DNA from: an uncultured Methylococcaceae bacterium
GTDB lineage: Bacteria; Pseudomonadota; Gammaproteobacteria; Methylococcales; Methylomonadaceae
Direction: 5' to 3'
Assembly (NCBI GenBank): GCA_913056195.1
Contig: CAJXMF010000005.1
Span: 16,053-80,052 of the forward strand
Length of the DNA: 64,000 nucleotides
This document shows positions 56,552 to 64,000 of this stretch, one piece after another (positions within the stretch are counted from its first letter, which is position 1; the number at the start of each line of letters is the position of its first letter). The translations under genes and the position numbers were made by a program. The notes below the pieces were generated by a model. The model worked only from the letters and a program-made list of their open reading frames with translations, did not search any database and was not told the origin of the DNA.

Positions 56552-56914
56552 TCAGCTTTTTTCCGAAAGTGGATCGCTGGCAAACTGAATGCCATCCCAG
56601 CCTGATTGCATAAAACGTCGAATATTTTGATGATCGGTGCCTTCCGGGTTTTGCAAGACATGCTGACGATAATAGTCGCCAAACAGCTGCAGCGTCAGGT
56701 CAGGCGATAAGTGGTGTCGCCTGGCGAAAGCGAAGATTTTGCAGGAGCCTTCGTTGGTTCCCGCCGCATTGATCAGCGCATCATCACCGTGACCATTACG
56801 AAATTCGGTCGGTTGGTAATCATAGTATCTTTCAATAACGGCCATGGTTTGATCGAATTGAATACTTTCCGGCTGTTGCTTTAATTGGCTTAAAAATTTT
56901 TCCAGTGTCATCAT
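56552..56914 (-). CDS. HopJ family protein
   Basis: A 120-residue protein of the HopJ type III effector family: FRNGHGDDALINAAGTNEGS and CKIFAFARRHHLS are the conserved core. Despite the name, most members are housekeeping proteins in free-living gammaproteobacteria without a secretion system, and none is seen here. Two ATG codons in tandem (56914 and 56911) are possible starts. It lies 14 bases after argC and 11 before the oxidase gene. Function unknown. Confidence 0.85.
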   Translation of the reverse strand: MMTLEKFLSQLKQQPESIQFDQTMAVIERYYDYQPTEFRNGHGDDALINAAGTNEGSCKIFAFARRHHLSPDLTLQLFGDYYRQHVLQNPEGTDHQNIRRFMQSGWDGIQFASDPLSEKS

Positions 56915-56928
56915 GTTGATATTTGCGT

Positions 56929-57960
56929 TTAAGGATATAAGGCAAGTTGTGTTAAAGCGGTGGTCTCATCCTGGTTAAACATCAGATTCATATTCTGTAT
57001 GGCTTGTCCGGCTGCACCTTTTACCAGGTTGTCAATCACCGATAAAACGACAATGGTATCGCTATTTTGTGGACGGTGAACGGCAATCTGACAGCGGTTT
57101 GTACCCCGCACATTGCGGGTGTCTGCCATGCTGCCTTCGGGCAGCACATCGACAAATGTTTCATCTTGGTAAGCCGTTTCAAAGATATGTTGCAGATTTT
57201 TGCCGGTATCTTGTAATGTGCCGTAGAGGGTAGCGTGAATCCCCCGAATCATCGGTGTTAAATGCGGTACAAAGGTTAATTGGACGGCCTTTTGGCTGTG
57301 CGCTTGTAAACCCTGACGGATTTCCGGTAAATGGCGGTGGCCTGTGACCGCATAGGACTTGAAGCTTTCGCCATTTTCACTCATCAGTGCTGACAACTGG
57401 GCTTTGCGGCCTGCGCCACTGACGCCGGATTTAACATCGGCAATCAACGCGCCTGGATTGATCAACTGATGTTTTAATAGCGGCAGAAAACCGAGTTGTA
57501 CAGCTGTGGGGTAGCAGCCCGGACAGGCGATCAGCCGTGCCGTTTTGATGGCCTCCCGGTTGACTTCCGGTAAACCATAAACCGCCTCGGCAACCAGGTC
57601 TGGACAGGCATGTTCCATGCCGTACCATTGCCGCCATTCGTCGACATCCTGCAATCGAAAATCGGCTGATAAATCAATTACTTTAACGCCACGAGCAAGT
57701 AATGCTCCGGCCATGGTCATGGCCGTTCCATTGGGTGTGGCAAAAAATACCACATCACATTCAGCCAGCGTATCGACATCGGGTGCGCTAAAACAAAGCT
57801 CACAATAGCCTCTGAGACTGGGATAAATGGTATCTACACGTGTGCCGGCATCGGCGCGACTGGTCACGACAGTGACTGCAACATCGGGATGTGGCATCAG
57901 AAGCCGTAATAATTCAACGCCGGTGTAACCGGTTCCCCCCACAATGCCTGCATGTATCAT
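56929..57960 (-). CDS. argC: N-acetyl-gamma-glutamyl-phosphate reductase
   Basis: Third step of arginine synthesis. The 343-residue protein has the NADP-binding [14 protein letters not shown] at the start, catalytic Cys in [11 protein letters not shown] and His in TGHRHLPEI. Length matches type 1 ArgC. It is the first gene of a minus-strand unit and divergent from a quinone oxidoreductase; the 71-base gap between them carries a symmetric -10 element at 57993-58005. Confidence 0.96.
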   Translation of the reverse strand: MIHAGIVGGTGYTGVELLRLLMPHPDVAVTVVTSRADAGTRVDTIYPSLRGYCELCFSAPDVDTLAECDVVFFATPNGTAMTMAGALLARGVKVIDLSADFRLQDVDEWRQWYGMEHACPDLVAEAVYGLPEVNREAIKTARLIACPGCYPTAVQLGFLPLLKHQLINPGALIADVKSGVSGAGRKAQLSALMSENGESFKSYAVTGHRHLPEIRQGLQAHSQKAVQLTFVPHLTPMIRGIHATLYGTLQDTGKNLQHIFETAYQDETFVDVLPEGSMADTRNVRGTNRCQIAVHRPQNSDTIVVLSVIDNLVKGAAGQAIQNMNLMFNQDETTALTQLALYP

Positions 57961-57992
57961 AGTTTGTCCATTTTTTTATGAAAACGTAAAGC

Positions 57993-58005
57993 GCGTATAA
58001 TACGC
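57993..58005. promoter_or_regulatory. Palindromic -10 region shared by divergent promoters
   Basis: GCGTATAATACGC is a perfect 13-base palindrome. On the plus strand it holds TATAAT (57996-58001); on the minus strand it reads TATTAT over 58002-57997. The -35 matches at 16-18 bases are weak on both sides. One symmetric element may thus start argC leftward and the oxidoreductase rightward. Confidence 0.5.
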
Positions 58006-58031
58006 TGTTTTAAACGGTTTTTTAAACAGTG

Positions 58032-59015
58032 ATGCAAGCCATTGAAATTAAAACAACCGATGAGGGTGGGCAATTACAGTTGACGCAACGGCCAAAACCT
58101 GAGCCTGAACCGCATCAAGTGTTAATCGAAGTGTATGCGGCCGGCGTCAATAGACCCGATATTATGCAGCGGCAGGGCGTTTATCCGCCTCCACCCGGTG
58201 CTTCGGATATTCCAGGGCTGGAAGTGGCTGGTGTGATTGTCGCTGTCGGCCATCAGGTGAATCAGTGGCAACCGGGCGACAAGGTGTGTGCTTTGGTGAC
58301 AGGTGGCGGGTACGCCGAATATTGTGTGGCCAGTGCGGCGCTCTGTTTGCCGGTGCCTGAGCGCTTGAGCCTGATTGAAGCGGCCGCGCTGCCGGAAACA
58401 TTTTTTACGGTTTGGAGTAATGTGTTTGATCGCGGGCAATTGCAAGCCGGTGAATCATTATTGGTGCATGGCGGTGCCAGCGGCATTGGTACCACGGCGA
58501 TACAGCTGGCAAACGCCTGGGGGGCGACCGTTTATGTCACCGCGGGCAGTGAAGAAAAATGTCAGTTCTGTGAGCGGCTTGGAGCCGCCCATGCGATTAA
58601 CTATAAACAACAGGATTTTGTGACCGAAATTGACCGGCTGACGCACAAAAAAGGGGTCAATATGGTACTGGATATGATTGCAGGGTCGTATTTCCCTAAA
58701 AATTTGAAAATTCTGGCCGAAGAGGGGCGTTTGTTGCAGATCGCCATCCAGCAAGGCGCAAAAAGTGACATCAACTTATGGACTGTTATGAGTAAACGGC
58801 TGTGGATTACCGGCTCAACATTAAGGGCGCGCCATGATGAATTCAAGGCGGAAATTGCCCGGAAAATACACGATAAGGTGTGGCCATTGCTTGAAAACGG
58901 GACAGTCAAACCTTTGATTTATAAGGTCTTTCCATTGGCAGGGGCGGAGTTGGCACATCAGGTTATGTTGCAGAGCCAACATATTGGAAAAATTGTTTTA
59001 CGGATGAAAAGCTGA
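58032..59015 (+). CDS. NAD(P)H quinone oxidoreductase, PIG3/zeta-crystallin type
   Basis: A 327-residue medium-chain reductase of the TP53I3-like (PIG3) group. The N-terminal GroES-like domain starts at AIEIKTTDEGG and carries PPPPGASDIPGLEVAGVI; the Rossmann domain has HGGASGIGTTAIQLA. It lacks the zinc cysteines of alcohol dehydrogenases. ATG at 58032 is preferred over the overlapping GTG at 58029; no clear Shine-Dalgarno is seen. Substrate uncertain. It is divergent from argC. Confidence 0.9.
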   Translation: MQAIEIKTTDEGGQLQLTQRPKPEPEPHQVLIEVYAAGVNRPDIMQRQGVYPPPPGASDIPGLEVAGVIVAVGHQVNQWQPGDKVCALVTGGGYAEYCVASAALCLPVPERLSLIEAAALPETFFTVWSNVFDRGQLQAGESLLVHGGASGIGTTAIQLANAWGATVYVTAGSEEKCQFCERLGAAHAINYKQQDFVTEIDRLTHKKGVNMVLDMIAGSYFPKNLKILAEEGRLLQIAIQQGAKSDINLWTVMSKRLWITGSTLRARHDEFKAEIARKIHDKVWPLLENGTVKPLIYKVFPLAGAELAHQVMLQSQHIGKIVLRMKS

Positions 59016-59097
59016 TTTTTACAGCTTTTAGAGCGGCAACGGATAAATACCACTTTAAATGTAAGTTATTTTTTTTAAAGGATTTTTTGGGTAGCTA

Positions 59098-59106
59098 TGG
59101 TATAGT
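59098..59106 (+). promoter_or_regulatory. Extended -10 promoter of the exported small protein
   Basis: TGGTATAGT, an extended -10 with TG one base before TATAGT (59101-59106). There is no good -35. It predicts a 5' UTR of about 48 bases that ends in AAGGA, 7 bases before the ATG. Confidence 0.55.
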
Positions 59107-59159
59107 CTAAATGTGTTGTTATGAGCACATGATTTAAAATTACACCCAAGGAATTATTA

Positions 59160-59561
59160 ATGTCTTTATTGAAAAAAATCACTTTTATTTTGTTAACAGC
59201 GTCTATTTTTACCGCCGCGCCATCCATTATGGCCAAACCTGCCGGTAAAATTGAAAACCAAACAGAAGAAGAATTGCTTGCAACCTTTGATGATGCGATT
59301 GAATCTGTAGAAGCTGTACAGCAAGCGCTGGAAAACGGTGCAGCCGATAAGAAAGCAACGCTGGCACTGTACAAAAAAGCAAAACAAAATTTGAACCGTA
59401 TTGAAAGTGCAACCGTTAACCGGGAAAAGGAAAGAGCCAACGGCTACCTGAGAAAATCCCGTTCAGCCTATAAAAAAGGTAATATGGAAAAAGCTAAAGC
59501 ACAAATCGTTAAAGCGGTTGCAAGCTTCAAAGGTTTGAAAACGTTGTACTTGAATTTCTAA
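59160..59561 (+). CDS. Exported helical protein of unknown function
   Basis: A 133-residue protein with a signal peptide (likely cleaved near IMAKPAG) and a wholly alpha-helical mature part made of charged segments such as EEELLATFDDAIESVEAVQQ and KAKAQIVKAVASFKG. No cysteines and no known motif. It is basic and may form a helical bundle in the periplasm. It has its own extended -10 promoter, a good AAGGA ribosome site and a strong terminator, so it is a genuine separate gene. I do not recognise the family. Confidence 0.8.
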   Translation: MSLLKKITFILLTASIFTAAPSIMAKPAGKIENQTEEELLATFDDAIESVEAVQQALENGAADKKATLALYKKAKQNLNRIESATVNREKERANGYLRKSRSAYKKGNMEKAKAQIVKAVASFKGLKTLYLNF

Positions 59562-59581
59562 ACATTTTTAAATGTTTGATT

Positions 59582-59614
59582 AAAGGGTTATTGCCTGGCA
59601 ATAACCCTTTTTTT
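59582..59614 (+). terminator. Rho-independent terminator before hemC
   Basis: A perfect 13-bp stem, AAAGGGTTATTGC (59582-59594) with GCAATAACCCTTT (59598-59610), a 3-base loop and a T-run. Confidence 0.95.
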
Positions 59615-59692
59615 ATGCCTGCAATTTATCCGGGAGATGCGTTTTGTGTCAGATAGGGTAAAATAACAGTTTGATTTTTATTTGGGATTGAC

Positions 59693-60622
59693 GTGGCACA
59701 ACACATTATTCGTATTGCAACGCGCAAAAGTCCATTGGCGCTATGGCAGGCTGAATATGTCGCTCAGCGTCTGGAGCAGGCTTTTCCAGAACTGAAAACC
59801 GAATTGGTGACGATGGTGACGCGGGGGGACAAGCTTCTGGATTCGCCATTGGCTAAAGTCGGGGGTAAGGGGCTGTTCGTTAAAGAGCTGGAGCAAGGTA
59901 TGTTGGAGGGTGCGGCTGATATTGCCGTACATTCGATGAAAGATGTTCCGGTTGAATTTCCACAAGGCTTGCATTTGGCAGTTATATTACAGCGCGAAGA
60001 TCCAACCGATGCCTTTGTTTCCAATCACTATCCACAAATTGCAGATTTGCCTGGAAATGCCCGCATTGGAACCTGTAGTTTAAGGCGACAATGTCAGATA
60101 AAAGCGCGTTTTCCGCATGCCGAAATTTTAAACCTGCGCGGTAATGTCAACACCCGCCTGGCTAAACTCGACAACGGCGATTATGACGCCATTATTCTGG
60201 CATCGGCGGGTTTGAAACGCCTGGGGATGGCCGACAGAATTACGCAGCGCATTGATCCGAGCGACAGCCTGCCTGCGATTGGGCAGGGCGCGCTAGGCAT
60301 TGAGTGCCGGTCCGATGACGCAAGGATTCATCATTATCTTAACGTACTGCATGACGAACACACCCATGTTCGTGTCACGGCAGAACGCGCCATGAATGCC
60401 CGTTTAAATGGCGGCTGTCAGGTGCCGATAGCCGGTTTTGCCGAAATTATCGATGGCCGGTTATATTTGCGCGGTCTGGTAGGACAGCCCGATGGTTCGG
60501 TTATTTATCGCGCCGAGCAATCCGGCAGTTTGAGCGATGCCGAAAAAATCGGTTTGGCTGTGGCGGAAGACTTATTGCAACAAGGCGCCAACGAAATTTT
60601 AACCGCCTTGTATCAGGATTGA
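59693..60622 (+). CDS. hemC: Porphobilinogen deaminase (hydroxymethylbilane synthase)
   Basis: Joins four porphobilinogens in haem and sirohaem synthesis. The 309-residue protein begins at GTG with [16 protein letters not shown], has the substrate-binding [28 protein letters not shown] and, at the dipyrromethane cofactor site, the Cys in [11 protein letters not shown]. First gene of a hemCDXY operon: hemD starts directly after its stop. Confidence 0.97.
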   Translation: MAQHIIRIATRKSPLALWQAEYVAQRLEQAFPELKTELVTMVTRGDKLLDSPLAKVGGKGLFVKELEQGMLEGAADIAVHSMKDVPVEFPQGLHLAVILQREDPTDAFVSNHYPQIADLPGNARIGTCSLRRQCQIKARFPHAEILNLRGNVNTRLAKLDNGDYDAIILASAGLKRLGMADRITQRIDPSDSLPAIGQGALGIECRSDDARIHHYLNVLHDEHTHVRVTAERAMNARLNGGCQVPIAGFAEIIDGRLYLRGLVGQPDGSVIYRAEQSGSLSDAEKIGLAVAEDLLQQGANEILTALYQD

Positions 60623-61399
60623 ATGAAACCGATGTTAACCGGACAAAAAGTTCTGGTGACACGCCCTGAGCATCAATCCGCCGCGTTGATACAGGCGATC
60701 GAACAGGCCGGCGGCGAGGCGGTATCATTTCCGGTTTTGGCGATAGCGCCATCCGCCAGTCCCGATCAGGCCAGGCAAAAATGGCGACAATTGAGTCGTT
60801 ATCAATGGATTGTATTTATTAGTGCCAATGCAGTACATTATATGGCAGATATGCTTGGTGGCGACATTGATCTGCCCGAAGCCATTAAGGTGGCGGCAAT
60901 CGGCAAGGCGACAGCGACAGCCTTAACGCAGCGCGGTATTGCGGTGGATTTAATACCGCTAAACGGTTATAACAGTGAAGCCTTGTTGCAAATGCCGGAA
61001 TGGCAGGATTTGAACGGACAAAAGGTCATGATTGTGCGGGGCGAGGGCGGTCGCGAAAAACTGGCACAGACGCTAATACAGCGGGGTGCCGAGACAGACT
61101 ATATGGAAGTGTATCGCAGAGTAACGCCGCAAAGCGATAATCGAAAAATCAAGACGTTATTGGCGCACAATGACTTATCCGCCATTGTGTTGATGAGCGG
61201 TGAAGCTGTAAAAAATTTATGCACAATGTTGAACCCTGATGATGCGTTACGTGCTATTCCAGTCATCGTGATCAGTACGAGAATTGCTGAAATAGCGGCA
61301 AGTCTGGGATTCAGACGGATTCTGGTGAGCCAGGGCGTATCGGAGCAGGCGATTGTCGATACATTGAAGATGTTAAACAACGGGGAAAAAAGTGGCTGA
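60623..61399 (+). CDS. hemD: Uroporphyrinogen-III synthase
   Basis: Cyclises and inverts ring D of hydroxymethylbilane. The 258-residue protein has the weakly conserved HemD pattern: KVLVTRPEHQSAAL near the N terminus, VFISANAVHYM, ALTQRGIAV and MIVRGEGGREKLAQTL. It starts at the base after the hemC stop and overlaps hemX by 8 bases. Confidence 0.93.
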   Translation: MKPMLTGQKVLVTRPEHQSAALIQAIEQAGGEAVSFPVLAIAPSASPDQARQKWRQLSRYQWIVFISANAVHYMADMLGGDIDLPEAIKVAAIGKATATALTQRGIAVDLIPLNGYNSEALLQMPEWQDLNGQKVMIVRGEGGREKLAQTLIQRGAETDYMEVYRRVTPQSDNRKIKTLLAHNDLSAIVLMSGEAVKNLCTMLNPDDALRAIPVIVISTRIAEIAASLGFRRILVSQGVSEQAIVDTLKMLNNGEKSG

Positions 61400-62597
61400 A
61401 GTTATCGAAGAGCAGCAACAAAATCAGACGGAAAAAGAAACCGTCAATGTTGTTGAAAAAAAATCAAAAACTGGGCTCTGGTTCGGTATTCTTATCACCG
61501 TTGGAGTGATTGTCCTGGCCGGGGCGGGTTTTTATTTGCTGCAACAATTACGTGAACATCAGGATACCCTGAGTCAGCAAGACAATGAGAAACTGATTGA
61601 AATGAGTAAGCAAATCAATGCATTTCAGTCGCAGATAGCGGCGATGCAATCTCAACTGGCGACGCTTGATGCCAACATAACGGGTAAGGAAAATCATTTC
61701 AACAAAGCGTTGGCCGATTTTTCCAGTTTACACGATGAAAAATTGGCAGCGGCTAAAAAAGAACTGAAGCAATCCATTGCTCGTATAGAGCGGCAATTAG
61801 GTAAAACGCGCGGAGACTGGCTGATTGCCGATGCTGAATATTTACTCAGAGTCGCTAATGAGAGGCTGCATTTAGTGGGTGATGTCAATACCACGCGCGA
61901 AGCCCTGGACGCGGCAGATCAGCGTTTGCGGGAGAGTGGTGATGCCGCTGTCTTTAAGGTGCGTTCAGAAATCGCTAAAGAGCTGGCCGCGTTACGATCG
62001 GTACAAGTACCGGATATTGTTGGTCTTTACGCCAGACTACAAACCTTAAATGACAAAATTCCCCAATTATCGGAATTGTTGCCCAATGTGGGTAAAAAAT
62101 TGTCGAAATCAGCACCGATTCATCAACACGAGAAAGCCAGTGACGAGCATAATGCGTTATCCAGCGTATTAGGGCAATTAGGCGATTATGTCGTGGTCAG
62201 GCACAGTGATAAACCGGTTGGCGAAATCTTGACCCCTGAACAGGCGCAATTTATTCGGGAACAGCTGAGTGTGAAACTGGAAATGATCAAAATTGCATTG
62301 GTGCAGCAAAATGACACGTTGTATCAAGCCGCGATTCAGGATGCTAAAAAGTGGCTGAAAAATAATTTTGCCCTGGATCGTCACGGCAAAGCCTTCCAGC
62401 AAGAGCTTGATGTATTGGCGAAAGTTTCCTTGCAAGGGCAATTTCCCGATATTAGTCAATCATTGAAAATGCTGAAAGACATTAGCAAACTACGATTGGA
62501 AAAAGATAAGGGGCTGAGTAAAGCCAATTCAGTCAATATCGTTGCGCCGCAGCCTGTGAGCAATCCAAAATCAGGCAAGCAGAACCTGATGAACTGA
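61392..62597 (+). CDS. hemX: HemX-like membrane protein
   Basis: A 401-residue protein with one transmembrane helix (about residues 29-50, after a charged Glu/Gln-rich N terminus) and a long helical, coiled-coil-prone periplasmic part (residues 60-150 and beyond). The gene matches E. coli HemX, annotated as a putative uroporphyrinogen-III C-methyltransferase but without methylase motifs here. A GTG is the start. It is linked to hemD by an 8-base overlap and to hemY by a 4-base gap. Confidence 0.9.
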   Translation: MAEVIEEQQQNQTEKETVNVVEKKSKTGLWFGILITVGVIVLAGAGFYLLQQLREHQDTLSQQDNEKLIEMSKQINAFQSQIAAMQSQLATLDANITGKENHFNKALADFSSLHDEKLAAAKKELKQSIARIERQLGKTRGDWLIADAEYLLRVANERLHLVGDVNTTREALDAADQRLRESGDAAVFKVRSEIAKELAALRSVQVPDIVGLYARLQTLNDKIPQLSELLPNVGKKLSKSAPIHQHEKASDEHNALSSVLGQLGDYVVVRHSDKPVGEILTPEQAQFIREQLSVKLEMIKIALVQQNDTLYQAAIQDAKKWLKNNFALDRHGKAFQQELDVLAKVSLQGQFPDISQSLKMLKDISKLRLEKDKGLSKANSVNIVAPQPVSNPKSGKQNLMN

Positions 62598-62601
62598 TAT
62601 C

Positions 62602-63837
62602 ATGAAAAAATTATTGAGCTTTTTATTGCCCTTATTGGTCGCCATTGCTGTCGCTTTTGCCGTTCACGGTTGGTTATCCCAATATGATAATCCTGGCTAT
62701 GTCCTGATCGGTTTTGGGCATTGGTCGATGGAAACCTCGCTGGTGTTTTTTGCGGTGGCACTGGTGGTCGCATTCTTTGTTTTTTATGTGTTTTTTCGTT
62801 TCCTGGGAGGCTTGATGCGCTTGCCAGGGAAAATAATAGAAAAACGCAAAAAGATTAAATTCGACCGTTCTCAAGATGCATTGGTCGCAGGCCTGGTCGA
62901 TTCGGCCGAAGGCAATTGGGAACGTGCCGAACAAACGCTGATCAAGCATGCCGCTAACAGTGGCGCGCCTTTGTTACATTATTTAACGGCGGCAAAAGCA
63001 GCACAATCGCGAGGCGCTGTGGAACAACGTGATGAATATCTAAAAAAGGCAGCCGAAAAAGCCGGCGGTAGTGACATCGCCGTAGGATTGACCCAGGCCG
63101 AGCTTTATTTATCGGATGAACAATTTGATCAGGCTTTGCAAACCCTGAATAAATTACACTCCATCAATCCTGATCACGCCAGTGTGTTAAAGATGATGCA
63201 TCAGGCTTATCGGCGGGTGGGTGATTGGGATGGCTTGTCAAAGCTGATTCCATCCCTGCATAAAAATAAAATATTGATGGAAGCGGAAGTCAAATTGCTG
63301 GAAACGGAAACCTACAGCAATCTGCTGCGAAGGGAAGCCGAACAAAAAGATGCGGATGCCATTCAGGCCTGTTGGGAGAAAGTGCCAGAGCATATCAAAT
63401 TAGCGCCAGGCGTCAATGCTATTTATTTTGCCGCCATGATCGAAGCCGGTGCAGGCGATAGAATTGAAAATGAGCTGGTTGACGCCATTGTTAAAAACTG
63501 GGATCCGACTTTATTAGTGTTATATGGCAATATCGATTCACAAGACCCCGAAAAACAATTACAAACCGCCGAAAAATGGCTGGCCGTTCACCCAAGCGAT
63601 GCCGTTTTATTGCGCATGCTGGGAAAACTCTGCTTGAAATCCGGACAAATGGAAAAAGCCGAGCAATACCTGAAAAAGAGCTTAAGTATCGAACCTACCG
63701 TTGCCGCTTATCAAATATTAGGTGAACTGCTATTACAAAAAGGCGAACCGGAAGCCGCCAGCGAAGCCTATAAAAATGGCCTGGAACTGGCCTCAAGTGA
63801 AGTGGTCACTCAGGCGGAGAATATTGTCGGGGTTTGA
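62602..63837 (+). CDS. hemY: HemY inner-membrane TPR protein
   Basis: A 411-residue protein with two transmembrane helices near the N terminus (about residues 3-22 and 40-65) followed by tetratricopeptide repeats in the cytoplasm or periplasm, ending with MEKAEQYLKKSLSIEPTV and QKGEPEAASEAYKNG. In proteobacteria HemY lies at the end of hemCDX and supports late haem synthesis, but it is not the protoporphyrinogen oxidase of the same name in Gram-positives. No terminator is visible after it within the window. Confidence 0.92.
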   Translation: MKKLLSFLLPLLVAIAVAFAVHGWLSQYDNPGYVLIGFGHWSMETSLVFFAVALVVAFFVFYVFFRFLGGLMRLPGKIIEKRKKIKFDRSQDALVAGLVDSAEGNWERAEQTLIKHAANSGAPLLHYLTAAKAAQSRGAVEQRDEYLKKAAEKAGGSDIAVGLTQAELYLSDEQFDQALQTLNKLHSINPDHASVLKMMHQAYRRVGDWDGLSKLIPSLHKNKILMEAEVKLLETETYSNLLRREAEQKDADAIQACWEKVPEHIKLAPGVNAIYFAAMIEAGAGDRIENELVDAIVKNWDPTLLVLYGNIDSQDPEKQLQTAEKWLAVHPSDAVLLRMLGKLCLKSGQMEKAEQYLKKSLSIEPTVAAYQILGELLLQKGEPEAASEAYKNGLELASSEVVTQAENIVGV

Positions 63838-64000
63838 TGTCTCGCATGTGAAACGAGAAAAATTATGTTTGAATCTGTTTCTGTGACATTCAAAATCAGT
63901 GCTGTAGCTTTGATTTTAACCACTGAACAACACAGAAAACACGAATAAACCAGAGACTGAAGAACAGCACGTTAGAGAGAGAACGACACACCCCCACCCC
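63838..64000 (+). other. Terminal intergenic stretch
   Basis: 163 bases after hemY with no supported gene; a 27-codon frame from 63865 has no recognisable signal. The last 20 bases turn into an A/C-rich run ending in CCCCCACCCC. Confidence 0.5.

Noticed and set aside
56552..56914. A type III secretion effector because of the HopJ name
   Set aside because: No secretion genes or chaperone are near, and HopJ homologues are widespread in bacteria without type III secretion. The name is historical.
63981..64000. CCCCCACCCC run at the window end as a telomere or adaptor
   Set aside because: It is only a short C-rich tail at the cut edge; nothing beyond base 64000 can be seen, so no feature can be claimed.

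Overview
The window reads as chromosomal core sequence of a gammaproteobacterium, most likely a methanotroph-type organism of the order Methylococcales. This placement is an inference. It rests on the gene order gyrA-serC-pheA-hisC-tyrA-aroA-cmk-rpsA-ihfB, on hemCDXY and birA-coaX-SPOR blocks, and on a pyrophosphate-dependent phosphofructokinase, which gammaproteobacterial methanotrophs typically use. No methane monooxygenase gene is present here.

Layout. 1-7.9 kb: translation and tRNA genes (pheS partial, pheT, ihfA, a MerR regulator, tRNA-Pro(GGG), ttcA), then a SAM hydrolase-family gene, galE, a PPK2 kinase and initiator tRNA-fMet with a clear promoter and terminator. 7.9-18.0 kb: an accessory module. 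It has a sigma-54 type response regulator and sensor kinase on the minus strand, divergent from a porin and a very short PstS-like binding protein. A good -24/-12 promoter follows, then four genes: an unrecognised P-loop NTPase, an ABC half-exporter, an alpha/beta hydrolase and an OprP/OprO-like porin. This is the best candidate for an undescribed system. 18.4-29.5 kb: gyrA, aromatic amino acid synthesis, cmk, rpsA, ihfB and lapA. 29.5-35.3 kb (minus strand): rpiA, bcp, selO, a SPOR protein, coaX and birA. 35.8-44.8 kb: branched-chain synthesis (ilvB, ilvH, ilvC, leuA) interrupted by pfp, a decayed toxin-antitoxin pair and pssA. 44.1-48.9 kb: a uracil-DNA glycosylase, a RimI-type acetyltransferase, a 51-codon membrane protein, a phosphatase, a Dabb protein, a dienelactone hydrolase and rlmG. 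48.9-53.8 kb: one large NAD-glutamate dehydrogenase. 53.9-58.0 kb (minus strand): argC, a HopJ-family gene, and a neighbouring MnmC(o)-like oxidase and YtqB/MnmM-like methylase that probably act on tRNA wobble uridine, then an oxidoreductase. 58.0-63.8 kb: quinone oxidoreductase, a secreted small protein and hemCDXY.

Points that simple gene calling would miss: a 28-codon leucine-rich leader peptide before leuA; three copies of a palindromic MITE-like element whose central stem shows paired compensatory substitutions, one copy being an end-to-end deletion remnant; a RelE/ParE toxin killed by a nonsense codon and a one-base frameshift beside an intact antitoxin; a 51-residue membrane protein with its own promoter, ribosome binding site and terminator; and a 10-bp inverted repeat bracketing tRNA-Pro.

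All calls come from reading the sequence. No database search or folding program was run.
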